This document shows positions 21,877-34,400 of a stretch of DNA of 64,000 nucleotides, one piece after another. The stretch spans positions 1,161,203 through 1,225,202 of the forward strand of contig MQVO02000010.1 in NCBI GenBank assembly GCA_001986395.2, in the 5' to 3' direction. The notes under the pieces were generated by a model that worked only from the letters and a program-made list of their open reading frames with translations, was not told the DNA's origin and ran no database searches. A program made the translations under genes and the position numbers. Positions within the stretch are counted from its first letter, which is position 1, and each line of letters begins with the position of its first letter. The stretch comes from Irpex lacteus (lineage: Eukaryota > Basidiomycota > Agaricomycetes > Polyporales > Irpicaceae).

Positions 21877-23530
21877 ATGTCCGACTACTCAAATTGGACC
21901 ACAGAGAGATCAGACGCGGGGGATAAGGTGAGTGTTTGGTGCTAAGACGGCCTATCCCTCGTGTATTTACGTGCATGCGAACGCTTGTGTTTTAGTTGGT
22001 CAGGGCCTGGCCATTGCTCGGTGCACGCATTCCACCCGAACTCTTCTCGAGCATCCTGTTCTTCCTGAACGCTCTTTGCGCTTCCCAACGTCTCGAGGAG
22101 GAAGATAGCGCCACCCTCAGACGAGACTCAGCATCCTCCAGCTCCAATGACACGCTTGCCCCACTCAAGCGGTGCTCGCTGGTCTCTCGCTTTTGGGCCA
22201 ACAAGAGTCGCCGATATATATTCTTGGGGAAGACTTTGAAGATCAGATGCCGCGATGATGCCGAAATATTCAGGAGATACACCGTGCATGGGTGTTATCG
22301 ATTGATACCGGTGCATAAGCTCATAAGGGACATAGAGGTGGTTCAAGGATATGATGAACGCAACTCATTCCTCCACCTTATGCATCATCCGCTCATCGAA
22401 GACAAACTTCGCGATCTCGAGATCAGCGGGCCCACTCCGAAAGGCTTTCATCCATCACTGTTCAGTGCACCATATTGGGGTGTACCACCGTCTGTGTACC
22501 CCCTTCCTATATGGTTGAAAAATCGCATCCGTCTCCAGGACATTCATTTTCCTTCATTCGCCCATGTCAGCAGATATATGAGACACTTTGCACGTGCATC
22601 CAAGATAGACCTTGGGGGATTGACGTGGCCCTCGGATGACTGGCGATCTCACTATGGCGGATCGAAGGCGCCCACACCTTTTGATTTACCCACTCCTCCA
22701 CCTCAGCGCAAGTCGCGCTTTACTATGAGGGTATCTGCCTGGAATTGCACTGATCCCATTCACCTCGCTGTGTCAGTTATCATGCTGAATAGGTGGTGCC
22801 CGCTGCATCGCCTTAGTGAGGATCATCTTGGGTGGATGCTCATGTTTATGAGATTGTTGTGGGGCGAGGAAAGCCTAGATTCGCATGTGTATATCAGTGA
22901 GTGGCTTTGACAATGATTTGATTCTCTTAAATCCCAGCGTGCTGACGTCGATGGTGCTCAGGATTCAGCCTCTCGTGGGGGTCGACGACAATGCGTCTGT
23001 GCAACTTCCATTTCATATTTGAAAACGCACATGATTATTGTACCGACCGGATACCGAGGCCCCTGCATGTCGTCGGCATCTACGCATACATCAACAACGA
23101 CGAGCTGCCTATGAAAATGAAAGACCTGGTAGCTCACCTCAACATCCTCCCCACCTTGCGAGCGATCGTCTTGCTATTCAGCTCCTACGATGACTTGCAA
23201 GATGCCCTCTGGCGCGCGCTCTTGCTGGAAAATGTATTTGCCGGTGTAACTCTCGAGCACACGGTCTTCAATATCGCCTACGTGACTGACGAAAAGGACA
23301 GAGCAGTTAACGTAGGCCCCTCCTTCTCTGCTGTGGCTAGTGGTGCGTAGCTGTTGTTCACTATCCCTGCTGATACATCGCTGATAATTTTGTACGACTG
23401 CACAGACAATATCTGGACAGCTCTTCCGGGTAGTGACTGGGATGACGATCCTTACGAAACTGGTCAAAACTGGGCATACGAAATCCTACAGCGACAGTTA
23501 TTATTTCGCAAGAAATGTAAGCACGTCTAG
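21877..23530 (+). CDS. F-box-like protein
   Basis: Four exons: 21877-21927, 21996-22896, 22962-23342, 23406-23530; 1458 bases, 485 residues, phases consistent. The N-terminus carries an F-box-like motif: ARIPPELFSSILFFL, then after a Ser-rich insert LKRCSLVSRFWANKSRRYIF. Such proteins usually recruit targets to SCF ubiquitin ligases through Skp1, but many basidiomycete members are lineage-specific and untested. The rest (DLEISGPTPKGF, LVAHLNILPTLRAIVLLF) resembles the diverged repeat region of fungal F-box proteins. The first 17-codon exon was added because it gives an ATG, a GTGAGT donor and the right phase. It is not part of the duplicated arms. Confidence 0.75.
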
Positions 23531-24450
23531 ATGCCTCTAGATGATCAGACCCAGTGAAAACCCGTTAGCAGGGAATTGTAGGCGTTGGGAACTTGAACAG
23601 TAGTCTCGAACCAGATGTTTCCAGATTAGGGAAGGCTGATGGAGAATGGGAGGATGCCAACCAATCCAGAAAGTCTGGTGGCTTTTGTCAGTGGCGGGTG
23701 CGGGTCAATCGCACGTGATGGGATCCGGCGCCTCGCAACATTTTCTTCGTTGTGTCGCTCACAGACACTTTTTCTCCTCGTAATGTACATGAGATTTATG
23801 GCTGCTCATTAATACATCACATTCAAAAATAAAATGAATTTTATTTACAAAGATTGTCGCCTCGAGAGTCCGTATAGTGAACGAGCCCAGTACGAGCGCC
23901 GGCTTCTCGACGCCTGTCATTTCGACTCATTGCCTGTCAAAGAAGGGCCAATTACGTCACGTGCGATTGACCCACACCCGCCTCTACAAAACCCACCAGA
24001 CTCTCAGGCTCCGCCGAAGTTTCTCTTTTGCCACGGACTTGTCCCAAAACGGTAAGAAATCTTCGCGCTGCCTGAAGTCTTTGGGTACGAGACTACTTGA
24101 ACAGCGCCATTAGAGATAACTCGCACACATTCGGATATGGTAGATCTACATTTCGGCGCTTCTGTGTCTATATTAGTCTTTAGCCGCCAATCACTCTCTT
24201 CACCACTCGACCACAATCTTGGCTATTCGATGAGCAATCTATATTTCATGCCATATCTATCGGAACTGCTGCTGACGCTGTAAGAACTTGCTAAGTAATC
24301 GAGGTATGTACCGGCGCCATTGTGGCACTCCTGCAGCCCTATTACACAGTATGCGACTGGCAGAGACAAGTTCGTTTTGAGAACAGCTTGAGTACGGTAC
24401 GTCTTCTCCACATTTTGTCTTCATTGTACATTCTAACCTAACTGTAGCAG
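23531..24450. other. Intergenic, no gene seen
   Basis: Short ORFs only. The right part should be the 5' flank of the Tnp2-type transposon gene. Confidence 0.4.
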
Positions 24451-25607
24451 ATGTCTGATAAGCAACAAAAGCCAAAGAAAGTGTACAAGTGCTGTTGCGG
24501 AATTTTCTGCCATACAGAGATCGTGGTTTCCGAATCGACTTACTATGCTCATCGCAGGCTCGCTCCGCAATCCACTCTCCCTCTCTACCGACCAGTCAAT
24601 CCAGAACTCGCAGCTGTTACGGCTAACACTATTGCTGCACAGCAAGAAGCGCAGTGTGCTGGATCCGCGACAGGACACCTTAACCGACTTGCCACACGTT
24701 CTCAAGTCCGTGTTTCTGAGCCTGCCAGTGCCTCACGAAAACGTGCACGTGTCGAGATCAACGCAGAAGAGGTATGTTATTCATATGATTTGTGAATTAT
24801 GAACTTATTCAGCTGCCATAGGATGTAGAACCCGGCAGTGCGCTTGCGTCAGGTATGCAGGTTGAGCCAAATCACATACCGCACCGGGATGACCAGTACC
24901 ACCGCGAAGAACTGCTCTCTGTGGAGGAGGCGCATGATCTGTCTGGTGGCGAACAGGATGAAGACCCTCCTGCTGCCCCTCAACTCCCCGTTGGTGCAGA
25001 TGAAGGCTGTCTTGATGATGTCGAAGCTGCAGCAGCGCATCAAGGTCAAGAGCCTATTGACGGTGAGCCCGACCCAGGCACTACAGATGATGAAGATGCC
25101 CCCCTCTCGCACATACAGGATCTCCGGCTCGCGCAACAATTTATCGACGCCATCAACGCCGCTTGACTTAGCGACATTGTCGAATGTATACGCTCACCAC
25201 CACAGGAAGTTCTGGACATCTCGGATGACTCAGTTCGGTTCTTGTTGAAAGTCTATTTGGCATTGGACCATGCCTCGGACAAAGTATATAACACCTTCCG
25301 TGACGCGAATGCGGCCTTTCCCAACAGCATTCAACTTCTATCTCTCGACCAAGTCAAGCGCAAGGCGCAAGAGATCAGCGGTATATACCTTATCTTCAAC
25401 GACATGTTCATTGATGCGTGTGTCGCATTCACTGGGCCTCTCGCGGATCTCCAACAATGCCCGCTGTGCTGAAAAGAACGCTACCACCCGATTCCTCCCA
25501 ACACTCGTGAAAAACGTCGGCCGCGCAAACAGTTCCTCACCATCCTCATTGGTCTGCAGATACAGGCGGCTTGGCGCTCTCCAGAGAGTGCAACTGCCAT
25601 GAGCTAC

Positions 25608-27593
25608 CAGGCTCCTACCCAACCTGCCTGGCGCTGTTCAGTGTCACTACGTCGGGTTATTCTTGATATCAGGTATATGGCCATCAGTGTTTTCCGTTAA
25701 TTTAAATGTCCGGTTGTATTCCGATTGATGATACTGAGACCTATCGGCTACTCAGACAGACTAGGTAGTCGGACAGTCGTCTTTCATGTACGATATAATA
25801 CATATTTCATAAATCGGGATGGTATGATATTTAAAACTACCATTCTTTCATGTATCCCTGAAGTCCTACAGCAGCCAATGGCCATCGGTGTGACTGCTGA
25901 GATCGACGTGCATCAGTGTCCCAAAGACTGAAATTATCCGTGGGAGCTTATTTCGGGCGGAGCCTGAACAGATGTGGCCCATATGTTGCGTCCACGCAAG
26001 GATTCAAGTACTATAAAAGTAACAAATCGTCTAGTATAGTATATGCACACCATGTGATTTTTTCTCAGAAATGTAGCGATTTTATTTCGCCTAGAACTAA
26101 GTGGGTGTCCGACTACCATGTGATCAGTCGCTTGGGACCTTTGCACACAAATACCTGCGCACATCCGGCTCCTCTCGTCCATTCGAGCTAAATTCTGGAA
26201 TATCAAATTCTCATATATTTGTAGTCATGGATGTGTAGTTTTTATGAGCGAAAACGCAAAAGCGGGTCCACAGTGCTACTGACAAGCCTTAGTGTCCAAG
26301 TAGCCGATAGATCTCAGTACCACTGTAAATACAAACCCCGATTAATTTAACGCCCGAATTCAATCCCAACACTTTAAGAACTGCAGCCTGGCGCAGTTCT
26401 TAAAGTGCTGAGATTGATTTTGTTTCGGTGTAACGCCATTACTTTGTAATGTGTTAGTTACATGCATAAGACTTGTCACTAGACTTCACAGACTTAGCAG
26501 AGGTCTTAGACATCACCTACGCTCAAGGTAGTACTGAGGCTATGCACGATTACGCAGTATGACATGCTTACTCCGCAAGCCCCACAAGCCCCGCAGACGC
26601 ATCAGCTTGACCTATGAGTCGTTCGGAGCCTATGACACAGTAGTGGAGTCAGTCTCCACAAGCTTACTGCATAGTGGATACCAGGCTCCACGCATCGGAG
26701 CACATTGCACAGTCAGTCCCCGCTTACCCTGCAGTCTCCACGCAGTTATGTGACTCATACCGACTGTGCATTACACAGTCATGGCCATTTTTAGATACAG
26801 CTCCACGAGATCCGACTAGTAGATACATGACCTCCTGTACATATAAATAGAGGGGCACTTTCACCCCAAGAATGCATGCAACCTTTACCGATCTAGTCAA
26901 GTAGGAAACAGTCAGTCGTACGTTAACGCATATAGCTTAGGTGTAACTCCACGAGCGGGTTAGCCTTTCAGAACTCCTTGGTTGACTTGATAGCTATCAC
27001 GTAAGTAGGCACTCATCAGGCGCACAAGAGCTGCGAAGGGAGCTGTCTATTACGCTGCTAGTATCAAGTTGCTCGTGAGTATTCAGCCGTATTCGATTTC
27101 GTACCAAGTATCGTATTCGTATTAGTCTAGGTCAGTCAAGGATAGGTTATTCTCTTACTTCTTACTCTCTCACTCTACTCTCTACTCTCTCAACTCCAAC
27201 CCACCACCTTATAGTCTATAGTTCCTGTCTAACAATCTTTCACTCCCCAACACGAACGACCGGGATAGATCGACCTAACGTCTGGTCCATTGACTCTCAG
27301 CAGAACGAGATAAGGCTTGTGTATCGTAGACTGTACTCTGACCTTTGTGTCTGACACTTACCGCGTCTTAGTCTTCTTACGTATCCCAGGCCGCCGCACT
27401 TGCTATCTCATTTTCTGATCTCGACATCGGGGTTAATCGGGGTTTGGTTTTTTTGGTGGTGGGATCAATCGGACATATAAATTCACGGCACATTCCGATG
27501 GCCAGTACAAATAATGTAATTACTCGACTGAGAATTAGAAAAACCCGAATCTGGTGACACTGAACGGCGCCAGGCAGGTTGGGTAGGAGCCTG
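25608..27593. mobile_element. E1: CAGGCTCC-family TIR element, non-autonomous
   Basis: 1986 bp. Left end CAGGCTCCTACCCAACC; right end is its reverse complement. The 9-bp duplication ATGAGCTAC lies at 25599-25607 and 27594-27602. TIR similarity continues inward for about 150 bases with divergence. No coding region. It contains a perfect 14-bp hairpin at 26370-26407 whose loop repeats the CCTGGCG motif of the TIR. The 9-bp duplication is as in Mutator-like elements, but no MULE transposase is seen. Confidence 0.85.
26370..26407. repeat. Perfect 14-bp inverted repeat inside E1
   Basis: CACTTTAAGAACTG, a 10-base spacer, then CAGTTCTTAAAGTG. It may mark an internal fold-back or a transposase site; no terminator role is claimed. 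Confidence 0.6.
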
Positions 27594-27692
27594 ATGAGCT
27601 ACCACAAAAACTGTATAGCTCGGATCTTAGCCACATGCGGGTCTGACGGCATCCCTATTACTGCATATGAAAACTGGCTGCATGGCAGACTA

Positions 27693-27971
27693 CTGTACTT
27701 TTTCGACCTTAACGGGGCTGGGTGTGACCCGTGACACGGTGTGTTGCTAAATTTTAGCAACATCGGCGGGGGTGGGACCGTGACACCCGCTACTTTACCA
27801 ACACTGGGTGCCGCAGGCCCGCCAAAATTGTGACCATATGAGACGAGGTGGTGCCCCAGCCCGCCAAAATTTAACAACATACCCTTACCATGACCCGTGA
27901 CAAGCGCCCAAATAGCATCATTCGAGGGCTCTCCGTGACCTGTGACCCCCGTTAAGGTCAAAAAAGTACAG
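27693..27971. mobile_element. TA-flanked MITE (mariner-like)
   Basis: 279 bp starting CTGTACTTTTTCGACC and ending with its near-perfect reverse complement (about 24 bp TIRs), flanked by TA on both sides (27691-27692 and 27972-27973). TA duplication fits Tc1/mariner or related elements. No coding capacity. Confidence 0.75.
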
Positions 27972-27974
27972 TAG

Positions 27975-28270
27975 AGTCGCGGTATAGGTGTGAAGTACCA
28001 GCGATCTGCAAACCCTGCAGCCAATAGAAATTCGAAGGTAGCAACATCGACGCCCATTGTGGTAATGTACGCACGGTCCGTGACGGTCGTTACGGCTGTT
28101 CTACAACTTCTGCCATGGTGTGTCCGCCCGAGGATTTGGCATGAGCTCTGGGCAACACAAATAGTGCTGTGTGCGATGGCAGCAAGCTTGACAGTCGAGC
28201 TGGGCCTCCTCTGATGAAGTTCGGGTCGGGAACTTTCGCGCGCAGGTGCAAGGCGCCGGAGGCTGACCAA
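27975..28270 (-). pseudogene. Fragment of a PIF/Harbinger-like DDE transposase
   Basis: On the minus strand the frame reads TAVTTVTDRAYITTMGV, then VATFEFLLAAGFADRWYF and TPIPR, which resembles the region before the catalytic domain in Agaricomycete DDE-superfamily transposases. The frame runs into the TA-flanked MITE and no catalytic residues follow. Assignment is from recalled motifs only. Confidence 0.5.
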
Positions 28271-28312
28271 TCGGAGAGCACGCGTGCACGCTAATACGCA
28301 CGATGAGTAAGT

Positions 28313-28450
28313 ACCTCAGAGTGATGGAAAGCTCTCGTATTTACCTAATACACACGATGAGTAAGTCTACGAGGGTAGGTAAGTACAGAGCGTGAATAAA
28401 GAGTCTGAAGAATGACTTACACCTCAGAGTGATGGAAAGCTCTGAGGTGT
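28313..28450. repeat. Short direct repeat ending in a hairpin
   Basis: CCTCAGAGTGATGGAAAGCT occurs at 28313 and again at about 28421. The second copy sits in a perfect hairpin, arms ACACCTCAGAG (28419-28429) and CTCTGAGGTGT (28440-28450). Role unknown. Confidence 0.55.
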
Positions 28451-28626
28451 CCGTCGAGTTTCTACACGTATATATATAGGAGTCTGGGGAGGCAGTGAAA
28501 ATGAAATAAGTATCTAAGAGACGAAGGCGAATCAGTTTGAACTGCCATAGTGGCGTCAAGCACGAGGTAGCGAACAAATGAATCAGCAAAGGCGGTGAAA
28601 CAAAACGGAAGTATATCTACGATAAC

Positions 28627-29107
28627 TAGTGTTGCTCACGGTTCAGCTCCTTAGCCACCAGCCGTGTAGCTGAACCGTTTTGAAGCCGAGCTAAACTGAG
28701 CGATAAGTCATCGGCTCGTTCAGCTTGCCATGGCTCACGGCTCATAAACCGGCTGTGACGGCTCAAGCCGGTGATCCATCCTGGCAATGGACGAATATAC
28801 CGATTGTTTACATATTTGAATAAAATCAGTCAGAATGCAATTAAAGTGAGTCTGCAATACTCACAGACATATTCTCGAGGTCAATCCAGCAGAATTGTGA
28901 AGTGTAGATGGCCATAGAGGCAAGGTTAGTATCGGCCCACAGAATATGAGGACGAGGCGCCCGTATTGATGGCTCATAACCGGCTGAGCCATAGTCGTTT
29001 GAACCGAGCCGTAACTTGGCGGCTCGGCGTGGCTCGGTCCATCACTTCTCATCAAAAGCCATCAAAGCTGAACCGTGCTGAGCTGGGCTGCGCCATGAGT
29101 AACACTA
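28627..29107. mobile_element. hAT-like MITE, 481 bp, GGCTCA-rich ends
   Basis: Starts TAGTGTTGCTCACGG, ends CATGAGTAACACTA. Flanking 8-mers ACGATAAC (28619-28626) and ATGATAAC (29108-29115) differ at one base. Both ends are rich in GGCTCA and GAACCG motifs. Same TIR start and duplication length as the elements at 8238 and 41895, but different interior. Confidence 0.75.
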
Positions 29108-29388
29108 ATGATAACTTCCCGATAAGGTAACAGTCCGATAACGCGGATGCCAGCGCCCGGAAACTTCCACATCCTCGGCACCAAGAACAAGCAAAACTGC
29201 AAGTGCAGCTTGCTGTAATTGCTTGTTGTCTTCCTCATACTCCGGATTGTTCATTGTGAAGGCAAGAAGCGCACTCATTAATCACTAGAGCGCTCAAGTT
29301 ATCTTTGACCAATCATTGTCGGGTGTTTCGATACAATTAAGCGGAGACTAAAATTTACAACTCTCTAAATCCTCAAATCCTTACGGGT

Positions 29389-31094
29389 CAGGCTCCGTCT
29401 CAGCCGTCGTAGGGAGCTCAGAGTCTCAGGGGAGTAGGTTATTCTGGGTCTCGAGAAACGATAGGATATGCTAAGTCTCAGAATTGATGTAATTACTTTA
29501 CATAGTAATTAGATCAATGATTGCGATTACATAACCTATCTTTTGAACCTTAATATTTATGAGCTCCCTACGACAGCTGGCATCAAACAAAGGTAAACAG
29601 CGGTGCCCGGTGATGCGACTACCCCATTTGGGAGGGCACCATCACCGATGAAATATTCGGATATGATTAAATCCAAAAATTTGCTGGCGGTGCAATAGGC
29701 GCAGTAGACAGTGTACTTGTGGTACAGTGAGTCTTAGGAGAGTTGGTTCTCAGCATGACTAATTATTGTGAATAGTAAGCTTGTCAGTGGTGAGAATAAT
29801 ACTATAGTCTCGTCACGGGTCAGAGCAAAGAAGGCTGACGGCGCCGGTCAACGAGTCCTGACTCCTCAATGGTGTTGATGCAGACTAATATAAGTGACGG
29901 CAACGGTGTTCACGTTACTTATACTGTGCGAGCTGCTGAGCACTGATGTCAAGGGTGGCGGAGAAGGCAAGTGCGCACAACGATGCATCGTGGTAGTTGT
30001 GGCCTGAGTGTGAGTAGGAAGTCCCGGTAATTATTAGTATACTTGGCCTCTCGCCTGTGGGGCAAGCGAGTCTATGAGAGCCAAGGTACTGGTAGCACAA
30101 CATATTGGTACTGGTACTAGGGGTTTCGTCTGCCCAGATGTGAACGACAGACTTAGCTTGATTCTTGATAAACAACAGACTAAGTTGGATTTTGGATACC
30201 GGAAACATCTACGACGTACTCCGTCCTCTCGAATTAACTTGAAGCGAAGGCATAACGGCGCAGCGGAGGTGGTCGGCGGGTCAGGGAGGGCTAGTACTCC
30301 ATAGTAGCCCAGGGAGCTCGGAAATTGGCAAGAAAATGCTATTGTGCGTACCTCCTAATACTTGAACATGTCAAATCACGACGAGTCGGGAATCTACTCA
30401 GCGTTGTAGACATGTTGATACGAGTCACTCGTGAGAGGGAGTATGTGGCGAGAGAATGGACACGTTGCGAGTCTCGACGTTAACACACCCGATAGACTGG
30501 AGGTGACTGATAACGAAGAGGCACGAGTGGACTCATCCTGAAGACATGATCTAACCAACACCAGAGGAAAGGGGAGTGACAAGTCGGGAGAGAAACTCAC
30601 CAGTGAGACCCGACCGGCCAATAGAGGTGTTGACAGCCTCAACAACGCAGCCATAAAATGCAGGCTGAGAATTAGGTGGCCACTAGAGGGGCATGATGTG
30701 TCGTTCACAGATTTAGTGGTGAAGATTCCCTCCTCGTAAAATGCAAAACAAGTTCAAGAAATAAGGAAGAACGTGCCTGGCAAAAGTCCTTCTGGAATCT
30801 CAGGTAAATAGCTACGCACGCTTCAAATATTCGGTCGAGAGTCTACCCAATTTGGTTGGTATTTAGCGTCTATCATCCCGGAGACCGCTGTTTACCTTTG
30901 TTTGATGCCAGCCGTCGTAGGGAGCTCATAAAGATTAAGGTTCAAAAGACAGATTATGTAATCGACATCACTGATCTAATTACTATACGAAGTAATAGCC
31001 ATCACTCATCCAACGCATATCCTATCGTCCCTCGAGACCTAGAATACCCGAATCCGTGACACTGAGCTCCCTACGACGGCTGGGACGGAGCCTG
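29389..31094. mobile_element. E2: CAGGCTCC-family TIR element, non-autonomous
   Basis: 1706 bp, left end CAGGCTCCGTCTCAGCCG, right end its reverse complement with small changes. The 9-bp duplication CTTACGGGT is at 29380-29388 and 31095-31103. Each TIR is about 220 bp and is itself a fold-back: the outer CGTCGTAGGGAGCTC is met about 160 bases inward by its inverse. The interior 29640-30860 has short ORFs only. Confidence 0.85.
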
Positions 31095-31103
31095 CTTACG
31101 GGT

Positions 31104-31402
31104 AGGCTTCCATTAAGTCGAAGCTACAATGGCGTCATCTTTTCCCAAGCACAGGTTCAGTATTCAATTTCCAATATCCATCATTGTCAACTACGCATAG
31201 CCTGCGATACGAAGCATGATACTGCCTTCGCGTAAGTCTTCCTTTTATGAGTGTATTGACATTAGCTCTGTTCTCACGTTCAGTCAAACAGCCGCATGGC
31301 CACAACGAGGCCCGTCAAGCACGGGCTTATCAGGACTATATGAGTCTGATCACAGCACACAAACGGATAAGTATACCGCCCCAGGTCTTCCGGGCTCTCG
31401 CC
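31104..31402. other. Intergenic, upstream of A1
   Basis: About 300 bases between E2 and the A1 start; presumed A1 promoter. No distinct motif identified. Confidence 0.4.
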
Positions 31403-34400
31403 ATGCCAATCAGTCTCGCGGCAAACATTTACGCAGAATTGCTTGCTCTCCGTAAGCATGGGCATCCCATGTGGTTTCCCGAGCCGAGCGAGGGATTGGA
31501 TGGACGTATTCGCGAAATCCAACTCGGAGATGTGTGTTACCTGAATGAGCAGGGTGGATTTCGACGGCTGTTCAACATTACCGTAGATGCACAGCACGAG
31601 CTCAACAAAGGAGGCGTGCCAGAGGGATTCATACCAGTGGTATTCACCTCATTGGCAATCCTTCGATGTAGGACTGAAGATGCAATCAATCCCGGTGTGT
31701 TGTGCAGTGAAGGTGTTGAGCACACAAGATTAGAAGGAAGCATCGGAGCGTGAGTTTGACTACCAGTGCTATCGTATGCAGGGACCATGGTGATCATGCT
31801 TATACTGCAATAGGAACGTGACGCCGTATGCTAGCCTAGACGCATCGTATTCCTTCAAGTGCAATACTCATCGTGGTGCATTCTTGTGCCTGAAGGACTA
31901 CGCGACTCATGAGTGGATCGAAGACAACAAACAATTCAGAGACTACATGCTCTCACATCACCAGAACTGGCGCAACTTCGTTAAAAATCTGGGCATTGCC
32001 GACTGCTCCGCGGATAGGATTGTTCTCGTTCGGGGGACAATGAAGACATCTTCTTGGATTGTGGGCGCGTTTACTGGCCAAACGAACCGTGTACACGATT
32101 TCTCTGCTGGGGCGCAGGCTGTGCCGTTCGGCAAAGCCAGAGTACAATTAACGACAGCACAAAGTGACGCTCAGACATTGGAGCAGCGTAGTGGTCCACG
32201 TGCACGCCTTCCGTCAACCAACCTCTCCGCCTCGTTGCATACCTCAAGTTCTGCTGACGCCGACGACACTGATGATCAATCCTCATCAAACCCTTCCCAA
32301 GTCGGCGTGAAGAACCAGTGTATTTTCCTCAGCTACTACAAGATCAGACATCGCTTTTTATCCAGAAAGATTGAGGCGAACGCAGATCCTCCATCGCTCG
32401 ATAAGGACACGGATGACCACGAGAGCTCGGCTGTGCCCGCCGGCGGGGTGGACAGCAATATAGAGCTGGAGACTGAACACATCCCTGTCCGTTCTTGCAT
32501 CCTGATCGCGAATAAATTTGCGCTTACGGCTCTTCTACTAGCCTAAACTTCCAGTGGATGACCTATTGGACTACATACTAGAGGTAGTTTCGTAATTCTC
32601 CCCATCATACTAAACTATATGCCCGCTGCTTTCACTAGTACTCCAATGTGCAAGTGGCAATCGCTAGCGACGCTGACGCCAATCTCTTGTATATGGTCAG
32701 AATATCACCTTCGTTTATAAACGTTACAACTACTAATGTGTCGATGACAATATAGGATGGTCCTATTCCGGAAGATTTTGGTGCGTTTCTGCGCGAGCGT
32801 CTACCACGCATCCACGTCCATAGCTCCGGAGGTAAGTATTTTCAATCATTGATAACTATTGTCGAACCTGCACATTCTGAAACAAATTATTGCAGCTGGG
32901 TATCTTGATGTTAATGGAACGTTTCAAGACGTCCGTACTCTCTTTTATGCCCTTGCATAGTAATCTTGACAGTGTGATCTTGATTTTTGACAGCGTGAAA
33001 ATTCAATCTCAGACCAAATAGCTATGGTGAAGCCTTCCAATTCTGTTCCAACCATTGAATTGTCCCAGCATGCAGAAGCCCCGACAGCCGAATTACACTA
33101 CCACGAGCCGGCTAATCACACAGAGCTCGAAGCCGGCTTGCCGGTTCACTCAGATGATTCTGACTGGCGGGTGATATCTGGAAGAAACAAGGACGATTTT
33201 GAGATGGACTCTGAGTCCCGGAACCTCGAGAGCACAACCGACTCGGATGATCCTCCACTAGCGCCTTCCCAGCCTACGCGCAAAATCTGTGGGCACTGTA
33301 AAAGGTAGCTGCGTGTCCATGGCCTACTTCAGAAGTTTTGTAACCTACGCAATTAGGAGGAAAGCACGTTGTGACGGTAAATTTCCTTGCGGCCCATGTA
33401 TTGCGCGAGGGAGCCAACGTACATGCAAGGAAGGTGCGTACACATGGATCTCAACCGCTGGTTCTCATCCATACCCTCAACCTTTGGCATTACAGCCTCA
33501 TCCAATGTACGGTCTAATGCATTGGTGAGTATCGTGCCTACTTGACTGAACGAAGAATTTGCTGTAAGACGTGTACTGATTATAACATCTGGTGTAGCCT
33601 GCCAGTGTTCCTATCAGCGCGATAAGCGGGGTCGGAGAAGCTGATTCTCCTAGCTCCGTGATAGGCAGAGAAGGATTGTAAGTGCTCCACCGAGGCTGGT
33701 GCACGATTGTCTTTTGCCCTAGATAATTGTTTACTTTCAGAGAACCGGCTACCAGTGATCAAGATGCTGCAGCACACATCTCGTCCTCGCCCCTTCATGG
33801 TCCGGTGTCTAATCCGACGATCTCTGGGAGCAATTCTTTGAGTCCTCCCGCAAGTCCCATGATTGAATCGATGCCAAAAGACAAGAGCATGTTTGATCTA
33901 CCGTCACCGAAATCCCTGCCTTCGATTGCCTCCAGTTTGCATGATGCAGATCGAAACACACCGCAGGCAATCTGGCCACCATACAGCCTGGACCCTTCCA
34001 TACAGCAACCACAAACCGTCACATTCTTTATGGAAGGCGGGAATGCATGTGGTATTCACTGCACTGACGCGTTAAACTTCGAGTTTGATGGGTTGGAATT
34101 TCGCGACGACACAGTGTTTAAACCAGATGTTACATCTATTGTCATCCGCCTTATGGTTAGTGATCTTTGCCCGTTGTTGTTGGTCAATTACATCTGCGTG
34201 CGAACAATACTGATGGATGTATCTGCGCGCAGTGGCCGGGATACTCTCCTTGGACCCTGGAAATACCGGTGCGGGAGATCAAGATCGACCACCCGCGCGT
34301 CACCCGCGCAAGACTGGCAAGGAACGTAACAAGAGCCGTTAGTCGCTTCATTAAGGTAAATACAAACCGTCACCCAGGCACCAATCCATCCACATCTGAC

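Larger units (their letters stand above)
24451..27690 (+). pseudogene. Tnp2-type (CACTA/EnSpm) transposon protein, decayed and interrupted
   Basis: Exon 1 is 24451-24771 (MSDKQQKPKKVYKC), exon 2 starts at 24822. The motif series fits the N-terminal half of Agaricomycete Tnp2-associated proteins: PPQEVLDISDDSVRFLLKVY, YNTFRDANAAFPNS, LSLDQVKRKAQEISGIY, CVAFTGPLADLQQCPLC. Two nonsense codons: TGA at 25164-25166 (probably from CGA) and TGA at 25470-25472. Element E1 is inserted at 25608; removing it and one 9-bp duplication joins AMSY to HKNCIARILATCG in the same frame at 27603. The frame then runs (TAYENWLHGR) to about 27690, where another element begins. The C-terminal DDE-bearing part is absent. 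Family from recalled motifs. Confidence 0.7.

Noticed and set aside
25608..27593. E1 as a Helitron or retrotransposon LTR
   Set aside because: It has inverted, not direct, terminal repeats and a 9-bp target duplication.
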